DNA from: Actinomycetes bacterium | GTDB taxonomy: Bacteria; Actinomycetota; Actinomycetes; Actinomycetales; Cellulomonadaceae | Assembly: GCA_023390875.1 (NCBI GenBank) | Contig: JAEWCA010000358.1 | Location: 1 to 6,062, forward strand | Direction: 5' to 3' | DNA: 6,062 nt | Part shown: positions 1 through 5,987 of the stretch, in pieces | Layout of the letters: each line of letters starts with the position of its first letter | Numbering within the stretch: position 1 is the stretch's first letter | The notes under the pieces: model-generated | Told to the model about the DNA's origin: nothing | What the model saw: the letters and a program-made list of their open reading frames with translations, nothing else | Databases searched by the model: none | Translations under genes and position numbers: made by a program

Positions 1-463
1 CCTTCGCGGCGTCGAGCTGCTGCCGTGCGGCGTCGAGCTCGGCCTGCGCGTCGGCGATCGCCTGCTGGCTCTGCTCGGTCCCGTCCGCCTTCGCCTTGTC
101 GAGCGCGGCCTGGGCGTCCGTCACCGCTTGCTGCGCCTGCGTGACGGCCGCGTCCGCCTTGGCCTTGGCGTCGGCGTCCAGCGAGCTCAGCTTCTGCTTC
201 GCGGCGTCGATCTCGTCCTTCGCCTCCTGGGCCTGCTGGCGGGCGTCCTCGAGCGACTGGCGAGCCTCGTCGACGGCGGCGCGGGCGCTGCTGGCGGCGT
301 CCTTGGCCTGCTGGGCGGCGTTGTCGATGTCGGAGTCGGAGCAGGCCGCCAGACCTGCGGCGACGCCGACGGTGAGCGTGAGCGCGGCCAGTCGAGCGGT
401 CGTGCGGGTGCGGGCCGACCGGGGCGTGGTCGGGTGCGTGAGGTGGGGGCCGATCGGGGGCAC
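1..463 (-). CDS. Alanine-rich coiled-coil lipoprotein (partial, C-terminus beyond left edge)
   Basis: Reading the minus strand from a GTG at 463-461 gives 154 residues with no stop before the window edge, so the C-terminus is missing. The N-terminus is basic (several Arg among residues 15-24), then a hydrophobic stretch at residues 25-40 ends in the lipobox L-A-A-C with the lipidated Cys at residue 41. This is a classic type II signal peptide, so the protein should be anchored on the outer face of the membrane. From about residue 47 onward the chain is almost only Ala, Gln, Asp, Glu, Lys and Arg with Leu/Ile/Val spaced as in heptads (for example LDAARQQ followed by LDAAK at 148-154), which predicts a long coiled coil. 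The GTG is chosen because an AGGAGG lies 5 bases upstream and the lipobox is in frame. No enzymatic motif is seen and the function is unknown. A wall-spanning spacer is one possibility. It is separated from adhE by a putative terminator, so it is probably transcribed alone. Confidence 0.82.
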   Translation of the reverse strand, partial: MPPIGPHLTHPTTPRSARTRTTARLAALTLTVGVAAGLAACSDSDIDNAAQQAKDAASSARAAVDEARQSLEDARQQAQEAKDEIDAAKQKLSSLDADAKAKADAAVTQAQQAVTDAQAALDKAKADGTEQSQQAIADAQAELDAARQQLDAAK

Positions 464-468
464 GGTGT

Positions 469-474
469 CCTCCT
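469..474 (-). promoter_or_regulatory. Ribosome binding site of the lipoprotein gene
   Basis: The minus strand reads AGGAGG, a full Shine-Dalgarno match, 5 bases before the GTG at 463. It decides the start in favour of this GTG over an ATG at 492-490, which is in another frame and would give an Arg/Pro-rich product without a signal peptide. Confidence 0.8.
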
Positions 475-563
475 GGGGGTCGGGTCCGCCATAGTCTGCC
501 CGCCCGACGCCCGCTTCGCCCGCTGGTGCGAGGTCGTCCGACAGGGATGCGAGGAGGGGTTGT

Positions 564-668
564 TCGGCCGGACTAGGCGACGCCCCGCTTCCAGCAGGGT
601 GGTCGGCCGGACAGGGCGATGCCCCGCCCGGCGGGTGGTCAGCCGGGCGAGGCATCGGGGCGAGCAGG
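564..668. repeat. Three diverged GC-rich direct repeat units downstream of adhE
   Basis: Three head-to-tail segments begin with TCGGCCGG or TCAGCCGGG and end in GGTGG or AGCAGG: about 564-602, 603-638 and 639-668. The first two are clearly related (TCGGCCGGAC, then GGCGA and GCCCCGC in the same order). The third is more diverged and carries the inverted complement of the core of the second, so units two and three fold on each other. A further TCGGCCG follows at 669-675. The segment lies in the 247-base gap between adhE and the lipoprotein gene, and no coding region is convincing there. Confidence 0.5.
617..657 (-). terminator. Strong hairpin, probable adhE terminator
   Basis: Bases 617-632 and 642-657 are inverted copies that pair over 16 positions with one exception, which in the minus-strand transcript is a G-U wobble. 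The loop is 9 bases (633-641). The hairpin begins 53 bases after the adhE stop codon. No run of T follows it, which is common for terminators in high-GC actinobacteria. Its position between two genes of the same direction supports a terminator for adhE, although an mRNA 3'-end stabiliser would look the same. Confidence 0.55.
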
Positions 669-710
669 TCGGCCGCTCCCGCAGAGGGGGGCGGGGCGGC
701 CGCGGAGGTC

Positions 711-3482
711 TCAGGCCTCCTGCTGCTCGCTGCGGCGGCTACGGACGTCCTCCAGCGACGTTCCGTAGTAGGCCGCGGTCATCAGGTCCTTCATGTCGTC
801 GATCATCGGCATGCGCGGGTTGGCGGGTGCGCACTGGTCCTCGTAGGCGCCCATCGCGACCTCGTCGAGCCGGGAGATGAACTCCTGCTCGTCGACGCCC
901 TGCGCCTGGAAGGACGACGGGATGCCGACCTTCGAACGCAGCGCCTCGACCGCGAGGGCGTACGACTCCACGCCCTCGGCCGGCGTGGAGGCCGGCAGGC
1001 CGAGCATCTGGGCGATCTGCTGGAACCGCTCCGGAGCGACGTAGTTCTCGTACTTCGGCCAGCTCGTGAGCTTGGTCGGGACGGTGCCGTTGTAGCGGAT
1101 GACGTGGGGGAGCAGGGTCGCGTTCGTGCGGCCGTGCACCAGGTGGTACGTCGAGCCGACCACGTGGGCCATGGCGTGCACGATCCCGAGGAACGCGTTG
1201 CCGAAGCTCATGCCCGCGATCGTCCCGGCGTTGTGCATCTTCTCCCGGGCGTCGCGCGTGGCGGGGTCGTTCGGGTCCCCGTTCACGGACATCGCGAGGT
1301 TGTCGAAGATCAGGCGGATCGCCTGCAGCGCCATGCCGTCCGTGAAGTCGTTGGCGTAGACGCTGACGAACGCCTCGGTGGCGTGCGTGAGGGCGTCGAA
1401 GCCCGAGTCCGCGGCGAGCGACGCGGGCATCTTCGAGGTCAGGACGGGGTCGATGATCGCGACGGTCGGCGTGAGCGCGTAGTCGGCGAGCGGGTACTTC
1501 TTGCCGGCGTCGGGGTCGGAGATGACCGCGAACGGCGTGACCTCGGCGCCCGTGCCCGACGTGGTCGGGATGCAGACGAGCTGGGCGAGCTCGCCGAGCA
1601 CCGGGAACTTGAACGCCCGCTTGCGGACGTCGAAGAACTTCTGCTTGAGGTCCGAGAAGTTGATCTCGGGGTGCTCGTACAGGAGCCACATGACCTTCGC
1701 GGCGTCCATGGGCGAGCCGCCGCCGAGGGCGATGATCGTGTCGGGGCGGAAGTGGCGCATCTGCGCCGCGCCCGCCTGGACGGTCCGCACCGACGGCTCG
1801 GGCTCGACCTGGTCGATGATCTGCAGCGCGACCTTGTTGGGGCGGCGGTTGAGGACGTCGATGATCTTGTCGACGAAGCCCAGGGTCGTCATGGTCGCGT
1901 CGGTGACGATCGTGACGCGCTCCACGTCGGCCATGTCGGACAGGTACCGGATGGCGTTGGGCTCGAAGTACGTCTTCGCCGGCACCTTGAACCACTGCAG
2001 GTTGTTGTTGCGGCGACCGACCCGCTTGACGTTGACGAGGTTCACCGCCGAGACGTTGTTGGACACGGAGTTGTGCCCGTACGACCCGCAGCCCAGGGTG
2101 AGCGACGGGATGAACGCGTTGTAGATGTCGCCGATGCCGCCCAGCGAGCTCGGGGCGTTCGCGATGACGCGCACGGCCTTGACCCGGCTGCCGAACTCCT
2201 CGGTGAGGGCGTCGTCGCGCGTGTGGATCGCAGCCGAGTGGCCCAGGCCGTCGAACTCGACCATCTGCTCGGCGAGGCTGATGCCGTGCTCGGTCGACGT
2301 CGCGCGCAGCACCGCGAGGACGGGCGCGAGCTTCTCGCGGGTCAGCGGCTCCTGCGGGCCGACGCCGGAGACCTCGGCCAGGATGATCGAGGTGTCGGCG
2401 GGGACCGTGAAGCCGGCCTTCTCGGCGATCCACTGCGGCGTCTGGCCGACGACGGTGGGGTTGAGCTTGGCCTCGGCGCAGTTGGTGCCCTCGGCGTCGA
2501 CGCCGAAGATGAACTGCTCGAGCTTGGCCTTCTCGGCGGGCGTGGCGCGGTAGGCGTGCAGGATGGCGAACTCGCGCATGGCCTCGTCGTAGATGGCGTC
2601 GTCGAGGATGACGGCCTGCTCCGACGCGCAGATCATGCCGTTGTCGAACGCCTTCGACAGCACGACGTCGTTGACGGCCCGCTTCAGCTTGGCGGACTTC
2701 TCGATGTACGCGGGGACGTTGCCGGCACCGACGCCGAGCGCCGGCTTGCCGCACGAGTACGCCGCACGGACCATCGCGTTGCCGCCGGTCGCGAGGATCG
2801 TCGAGACGCCCGGGTGGTTCATCAGCGCGTTGGTCGCGGCGATCGAGGGGGTCTCGACCCACTGGATGCAGTGCTCGGGCGCGCCGGCGGCGACGGCCGC
2901 GTCACGCACGACCTTGGCGGCCGCGACGGAGGACTTCTGGGCGCTCGGGTGGAACGCGAAGATGATCGGGTTGCGGGTCTTGAGGGCGATGAGCGACTTG
3001 AAGATCGCTGTCGAGGTCGGGTTCGTCACGGGCGTGACGCCGCAGATGACGCCGACGGGCTCGGCGATCTCGGTGATGCCCCGCAGCTCGTCGCGGCTGA
3101 TGACGCCGACGGTCTTGAGGTCCGCCATCGAGTTCGTCACGTGCTCGCACGCGAAGATGTTCTTCACGGCCTTGTCCTCGAACACGCCACGACCCGTCTC
3201 CTCGACGGCGAGCTTGGCGAGGTGCCCGTGCTGGTCCAGCGCGGCGACCGAGCCCTTCTTCACGAGGCGGTCGACGTCCTCCTGCGTGAACCGGGAGTAC
3301 TCGGCGAGGGCCTTGGTCGCGTTCTCGACGAGCTGGTCGATCGCACCGGTGATGTCGTCCGCGGGGGTCGTCGGCGCGGGTGCGGTGGTCGGCGAGACAG
3401 CCGCGGGGGCGGCTGCCGGGACGACGGTGTCGGCCTTGCGGCCCTTGGACGTGCGCGACGTGCTGGACTCGGTGACGGTCAC
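711..3482 (-). CDS. adhE: Bifunctional acetaldehyde-CoA dehydrogenase / iron-dependent alcohol dehydrogenase (AdhE)
   Basis: This 923-residue protein reduces acetyl-CoA to acetaldehyde and then to ethanol with two NADH, regenerating NAD+ during fermentation. It is cytoplasmic, and the family forms filaments called spirosomes. The N-terminal aldehyde dehydrogenase half (about 44-480) has the NPTSTAIFKS segment at 154-163, GVGAGNVP at 250-257, the catalytic Cys285 in MICASEQA and His415 in GLGHS. A linker (about 485-515, NLQWFKVPAKTYF) leads to the iron-dependent alcohol dehydrogenase half (about 520-910). That half has the nucleotide-binding GGGSPMDAAK at 587-596, PTTSGTGAEVTPF at 639-651, and iron ligands Asp696, His700, His769 and His783, spaced as in E. 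coli AdhE. The E. coli protein has 891 residues. The excess here is an extra ~40-residue N-terminus rich in Ala, Pro, Thr and Ser, with no counterpart in E. coli. The start is a GTG with AAGGGGAG six bases upstream, and no other in-frame start lies close by. The stop is TGA. Gene spacing suggests a single-gene transcript. Confidence 0.98.
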   Translation of the reverse strand: MTVTESSTSRTSKGRKADTVVPAAAPAAVSPTTAPAPTTPADDITGAIDQLVENATKALAEYSRFTQEDVDRLVKKGSVAALDQHGHLAKLAVEETGRGVFEDKAVKNIFACEHVTNSMADLKTVGVISRDELRGITEIAEPVGVICGVTPVTNPTSTAIFKSLIALKTRNPIIFAFHPSAQKSSVAAAKVVRDAAVAAGAPEHCIQWVETPSIAATNALMNHPGVSTILATGGNAMVRAAYSCGKPALGVGAGNVPAYIEKSAKLKRAVNDVVLSKAFDNGMICASEQAVILDDAIYDEAMREFAILHAYRATPAEKAKLEQFIFGVDAEGTNCAEAKLNPTVVGQTPQWIAEKAGFTVPADTSIILAEVSGVGPQEPLTREKLAPVLAVLRATSTEHGISLAEQMVEFDGLGHSAAIHTRDDALTEEFGSRVKAVRVIANAPSSLGGIGDIYNAFIPSLTLGCGSYGHNSVSNNVSAVNLVNVKRVGRRNNNLQWFKVPAKTYFEPNAIRYLSDMADVERVTIVTDATMTTLGFVDKIIDVLNRRPNKVALQIIDQVEPEPSVRTVQAGAAQMRHFRPDTIIALGGGSPMDAAKVMWLLYEHPEINFSDLKQKFFDVRKRAFKFPVLGELAQLVCIPTTSGTGAEVTPFAVISDPDAGKKYPLADYALTPTVAIIDPVLTSKMPASLAADSGFDALTHATEAFVSVYANDFTDGMALQAIRLIFDNLAMSVNGDPNDPATRDAREKMHNAGTIAGMSFGNAFLGIVHAMAHVVGSTYHLVHGRTNATLLPHVIRYNGTVPTKLTSWPKYENYVAPERFQQIAQMLGLPASTPAEGVESYALAVEALRSKVGIPSSFQAQGVDEQEFISRLDEVAMGAYEDQCAPANPRMPMIDDMKDLMTAAYYGTSLEDVRSRRSEQQEA

Positions 3483-3488
3483 CGTGGG

Positions 3489-3496
3489 CTCCCCTT
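3489..3496 (-). promoter_or_regulatory. Ribosome binding site of adhE
   Basis: The minus strand reads AAGGGGAG, ending 6 bases before the GTG at 3482-3480. It supports the long N-terminus of AdhE as really translated, because the homologous core only begins near residue 44 and no ATG or GTG with a comparable site lies near that point. Confidence 0.7.
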
Positions 3497-3498
3497 GA

Positions 3499-3517
3499 GC
3501 AGGTAACAGGTGTGGGT
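3499..3517. repeat. 19-base direct repeat, copy 1 (adhE leader)
   Basis: The plus strand reads GCAGGTAACAGGTGTGGGT. It matches 17 of 19 bases with the copy at 3634-3652 in the same orientation. It ends two bases upstream of the adhE ribosome binding site, so it lies in the leader or core promoter of adhE. Each copy also contains an internal AGGT-NAC-AGGT doublet. A protein-binding site controlling adhE is plausible, but no known regulator consensus is matched well. Confidence 0.5.
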
Positions 3518-3555
3518 TCGCTCCGACGCTGGAGATCGCGGTTGCGACATGAACG

Positions 3556-3583
3556 ACGCTATTGACCGAAGACGTCGGATGAA
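3556..3583 (-). promoter_or_regulatory. Weak candidate adhE promoter
   Basis: On the minus strand TTCATC (3583-3578) and TAGCGT (3561-3556) are separated by 16 bases. The -10 fits the loose actinobacterial TANNNT pattern, but the -35 is poor. The segment is the least GC-rich part of the gap upstream of adhE. If used, it gives a leader of about 65-70 bases containing repeat copy 1. This is a guess from pattern only. Confidence 0.25.
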
Positions 3584-3633
3584 TGGGGCGAAGGTCCTGA
3601 CCCGTGGTCGCCCTCGTGTGCGGCCGCGTTCTC

Positions 3634-3652
3634 GCAGGTCACAGGTGTGCGT
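3634..3652. repeat. 19-base direct repeat, copy 2 (between HNH gene and adhE)
   Basis: The plus strand reads GCAGGTCACAGGTGTGCGT, 17 of 19 identical to the copy at 3499-3517 and 135 bases away start to start. This copy contains the perfect inverted repeat CACA-GG-TGTG (3640-3649), which is shortened to ACA-GG-TGT in copy 1. It begins 12 bases beyond the HNH gene stop codon on the adhE-proximal side, about 150 bases upstream of the adhE start, a position suited to an upstream regulator site. Confidence 0.5.
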
Positions 3653-3664
3653 CAGGAGAGTCGG

Positions 3665-5113
3665 CTAGGTCACTCCGGCGCCCGGCGGCGCGTTCACGAC
3701 CCGGCCGGCCCTTGACCGGAACGTGTACCGCACCGGGCCGGCCGCGACGGGCAGCACCGGGCCGCCGTGCGGCGGACGGTCGTCGTCCTGTCGGCGTCGC
3801 CCTCTCGCCCCCGGCCCGCGGGGACCGGGCGGAGGGACGTGGCGCTCGATCGTCAGGTCGAGTCGGTGCACCTCGTGGTGGTGGTAGACGCAGAGGAGCG
3901 CACCGTTGGACACCGATGTGCGACCGCCGTCCCGGTCCCACCATCGGATGTGGTGCACCTCGCCCCACCGAGCCGGCTTGCCGCACCCGTTCCAGGCGCA
4001 GTGCCGGTCGCGAACGACGACCGCCCGCCGCTGCGCCCCCGTGTACACCCGTCTCGTCCTGCCGAGGTCCGTCGGGGTCCCGTCCGACGTCATGGCGATC
4101 CGCGTGACCTCGCAGTCGCACAGCGCGCGGGCCAGCACGGACATGGGTACGGGCGAGCCGTCCTCGGTCGTCGCAGGCGGCACCGGCGACCACCCGGGCT
4201 CGTCACCGTCCTCCCGTGCGGCGTAGTGCGCGCGCAGCTCGGCGAGCGTCTCCACCGGCACGAGGAGCGACACGTGCGGCCTGGCCGCGACCCCGGACAC
4301 GGACGTCCCCGGCTCGGACCCGTCCGGCACGTCGTCCGACCGAGGGGACGGGACGGTCACGCCCCCCACGCGCGAGACGCGCCCTGCCGCGAGCGCGCGC
4401 TCCGCGAGCGCGACGAGCGCGTCGGCGGCCGCCTGCTCAGGCGACCGGTCGGGGCCGGGCAGCTCGCCGACGGCCTCGACAGCCAGGCGCAACGCCTCGC
4501 CTGACATCCTGTCCAGCCGTCCTCGCAGGAACGTGCCCTCGGGCCGGTCGGTCAGCGCCAGGAAACGCTCGCGGCGCTGCGCGTCGTGGCCTCGCTCGAG
4601 GGCGTCCGGGTCCATCGTCGCGACCATCTGCGCGAGCGACCGGGCGAACTCAGGCGCCGTCTGCGAGCTCGCCATCCGTACGACGGCCGCCTGCCCTTCG
4701 GCGGAGGACAGGCGCTCGGCGACCGCGAGCGACGCCCGGGCGGTCGTCCGCGCGACGGCGTCCAGGTGCTCCAGCGGTACCCCTCCGGACCGTACGGCTT
4801 CCGCCACGACCGGCATCGACACCAGCGCATCCGCCTGCCGGACCTGCCGCGAGGCCTCGCCGAGCCCGAGGCGCGACCGACGCGCGCGTGCCGCCTCGAA
4901 CGAGCCGTCGCCCGGCGCGAGGGACGTGCCCGCCTCCCGCTCCGCGACGAGGAGGTGGGCCCGTGCCGTGGCGACCGCGCCGTTCAGACGGTCGAGGCCC
5001 ACCAGTGCCGTCTCACGCTCCTGCCGCGTCCACGCGCCCGCACCCCGCGTCTCGACGACGAGGCGCTCCAGCGCTGCCAGCGCGGTGGAGAGCGTGGGAC
5101 GAGACTCGAACAT
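3665..5113 (-). CDS. DUF222 / HNH endonuclease protein (13E12-repeat family), SOS-controlled
   Basis: The 482-residue product has a DUF222 region (about 20-345) followed by an HNH nuclease domain (about 355-420). Typical family landmarks are EQAAADALVALAERAL at 226-241, HVSLLVPVETL at 280-290 and the entry to the nuclease, LGRTRRVYTGAQRRAVVVRD. In the nuclease domain Cys372 and Cys377 (CAWNGC) and Cys408 with His411/His412 (LLCVYHH) are the likely zinc site, His387-His388-Ile is the first catalytic His pair, Asn403 the central N, and His416 closes the motif. All expected residues are present, so the nuclease looks active. The tail (421-482) is Pro/Arg/Gly-rich and variable, as is usual. The family is abundant in actinobacteria and includes the M. 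tuberculosis REP13E12 proteins, some of which are DNA-damage inducible. Its biological role is not established. The ATG at 5113 has no Shine-Dalgarno site but sits inside a LexA box and next to a promoter, suggesting leaderless translation. The stop is TAG. Confidence 0.95.
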   Translation of the reverse strand: MFESRPTLSTALAALERLVVETRGAGAWTRQERETALVGLDRLNGAVATARAHLLVAEREAGTSLAPGDGSFEAARARRSRLGLGEASRQVRQADALVSMPVVAEAVRSGGVPLEHLDAVARTTARASLAVAERLSSAEGQAAVVRMASSQTAPEFARSLAQMVATMDPDALERGHDAQRRERFLALTDRPEGTFLRGRLDRMSGEALRLAVEAVGELPGPDRSPEQAAADALVALAERALAAGRVSRVGGVTVPSPRSDDVPDGSEPGTSVSGVAARPHVSLLVPVETLAELRAHYAAREDGDEPGWSPVPPATTEDGSPVPMSVLARALCDCEVTRIAMTSDGTPTDLGRTRRVYTGAQRRAVVVRDRHCAWNGCGKPARWGEVHHIRWWDRDGGRTSVSNGALLCVYHHHEVHRLDLTIERHVPPPGPRGPGARGRRRQDDDRPPHGGPVLPVAAGPVRYTFRSRAGRVVNAPPGAGVT

Positions 5114-5121
5114 GTGTTCGA
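5106..5121 (-). promoter_or_regulatory. LexA (SOS) box overlapping the HNH gene start codon
   Basis: The plus strand reads TCGAACATGTGTTCGA, a perfect TCGAAC-N4-GTTCGA palindrome, which is the SOS operator described for mycobacteria and related actinobacteria. On the minus strand the second half reads ATGTTCGA, so the operator covers the start codon and the first codons (Met-Phe-Glu). It abuts the predicted -10 element by one base and covers the predicted transcription start. LexA bound here should block initiation, and DNA damage should release it. Confidence 0.88.
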
Positions 5122-5149
5122 TCGTGCCAGCTCATCCGAACGCCGTCAA
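5121..5149 (-). promoter_or_regulatory. Promoter of the HNH gene, probably leaderless
   Basis: The minus strand has TTGACG (5149-5144), exactly 17 bases, then CACGAT (5126-5121). The -35 matches five of six consensus bases, and the -10 keeps the key A and final T. Counting 6-7 bases from the -10 places the transcription start on, or one base before, the ATG at 5113. The 20 bases before the ATG show no purine-rich ribosome binding site, in agreement with a leaderless transcript. Confidence 0.6.
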
Positions 5150-5342
5150 TGCTCTGACCTGCGCAAACGCGCCATCGAGCCGCCCACAGGCCCCGTCATC
5201 CACAGGCCATGAGGGTCACGGATCCTTTATCCCGCTCGATCCACGAGCCGCACCATGGGTCGCACCGAGGGCCGGGCCGCGCACTGCGCGGTCGTCGCCG
5301 TACGACCCACCCGAGGGCTCATGCGACCGCGACGAACACCAG

Positions 5343-5358
5343 CCCGCCCGAGGGCGGG
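5343..5358 (-). terminator. GC hairpin just after the LysE-family gene, likely terminator
   Basis: The segment CCCGCC-CGAG-GGCGGG forms a 6-bp all-GC stem with a four-base loop, starting 8 bases after the exporter stop codon. On the minus strand it is followed by a mildly T-rich stretch (CTGGTGTTCGT). It would separate the exporter from the SOS-controlled gene downstream. Confidence 0.5.
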
Positions 5359-5366
5359 ACCGCAGC

Positions 5367-5987
5367 TCACCCCTCGGCGGCGAGCGCCCCCGCGAACCCG
5401 AGGAACGCCACCCCCGCGGCGGCGTCGACCGCGCGCTGGGCCCGTCGCGAGGCGATGGCCCGCTTCGCGGCGTCGGCCCCGAGCACGACGGCGAGCAGCA
5501 CGAGCGCCCCGACGGCGGACAGGGTCAGCGCGTACAGCAGCAGCATCGACAGGCCCGCCCCGGCGCCGACGAACTGGGGCAGCACGGCGAGGTTGAAGGC
5601 GAGGACCTTCGGGTTGGTGATGTTGCACAGGAACCCGGTCCACAGCGCGCGCTGCGGGGACACGCGCGGAACCCCGTCGGCCGCGGCCCAGTCGACGCCG
5701 TCGGGCCGTCGCGCGGCGCGCAGCGCCTGCACCCCGAGGAAGGCGAGGTACGCGACGCCCGCCCACCGGATCGCCTCGAACACCGGTTCCGCGCGCGCGA
5801 CGACCACTCCGAGCCCCGACGCCGCGAGCGTGCCCTGGACCGACCCGGCGACGGTGATCCCGGCCATCGTCCAGAGGCCTCGGGCGCGCCCTCCGGCGAC
5901 GGTGCTCCGGAGCGTCAGCAGGGTGTCCGGCCCGGGCGCGATCGCCACGACGAGGGCGAACACGGCGAACGACAGGTAGTGCATCAC
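5367..5987 (-). CDS. LysE/RhtB-family amino acid or small-metabolite exporter
   Basis: The 206-residue product has the size and hydrophobic profile of the LysE/RhtB superfamily, inner-membrane proteins that export amino acids or related small molecules using the proton gradient. Membrane segments are visible at about 3-17, 38-63, 72-91, 115-138, 145-171 and 186-203, with a polar, charged loop at about 91-113. Family signatures are A-P-G-P-D at 17-21 followed by TLLTLRS, then a glycine-rich turn (AGGRARG, 31-37), and GFLCNITNPKVLAFNLAVLPQFV at 118-140, where Asn125-Pro126-Lys127 and the LPQF end are characteristic. The substrate cannot be told from sequence. The start is either GTG 5987 or the adjacent ATG 5984. 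GAGAGAGG at 6005-5998 lies 10 bases before the GTG and 13 before the ATG, slightly favouring the GTG. The frame stays open to the right edge but contains no further start codon, and the family N-terminus fits starting here. The stop is TGA. Confidence 0.92.
   Translation of the reverse strand: MMHYLSFAVFALVVAIAPGPDTLLTLRSTVAGGRARGLWTMAGITVAGSVQGTLAASGLGVVVARAEPVFEAIRWAGVAYLAFLGVQALRAARRPDGVDWAAADGVPRVSPQRALWTGFLCNITNPKVLAFNLAVLPQFVGAGAGLSMLLLYALTLSAVGALVLLAVVLGADAAKRAIASRRAQRAVDAAAGVAFLGFAGALAAEG

Noticed and set aside
187..492. Minus-strand 101-residue frame starting at ATG 492
   Set aside because: It is Arg/Pro/Thr-rich and lies in a different frame from the lipoprotein reading, which has a full ribosome binding site, signal peptide and lipobox.
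564..675. CRISPR-like array
   Set aside because: There are only three imperfect units, with no conserved repeat separated by unique spacers and no cas gene nearby.
128..880. Plus-strand open frame across the lipoprotein gene, the intergenic repeats and the adhE end
   Set aside because: It is antisense to two real genes and crosses the hairpin region. Its composition is low-complexity Arg/Gly, and it has no plausible ribosome binding site.
1104..3506. An 800-residue open frame on the plus strand opposite adhE, and a 707-residue frame at 739-2862 on the minus strand
   Set aside because: Both are out-of-frame readings of adhE. They are very rich in Arg, Gly, Asp and Val with no family features, as expected for GC-rich shadow frames, whereas the adhE frame has every catalytic residue.
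3562..3590. Plus-strand TTGACC as a promoter -35 element
   Set aside because: It points away from adhE into the 3' end of the HNH gene, where no plus-strand gene exists, and no good -10 follows at 16-18 bases.
3483..3664. Rex operator upstream of adhE, expected from knowledge of adhE control
   Set aside because: I found no TGTGA-N6-TCACA type palindrome. The CACAGGTGTG palindrome has the wrong orientation and spacing.
5184..5208. Two CCACAGGCC copies 16 bases apart, one within TCATCCACAGG, resembling DnaA boxes
   Set aside because: There are only two copies and the match is partial. There is no AT-rich segment or dnaA/dnaN context, so an origin is not supported.
4216..5212. Plus-strand frames opposite the HNH gene (4216-5157 and 4586-5212)
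   Set aside because: They are Arg/Ala/Pro-rich shadows with no recognisable domain. The minus-strand frame encodes a complete DUF222-HNH protein.
5291..5306. GTCGT-N6-ACGAC inverted repeat downstream of the exporter
   Set aside because: The stem is only 5 bp and lies beyond a stronger hairpin at 5343-5358. It is expected by chance in such GC-rich DNA.
5209..5979. Plus-strand 256-residue frame opposite the exporter
   Set aside because: It is a low-complexity shadow. The opposite strand encodes a membrane protein with the APGPD and NPK signatures.
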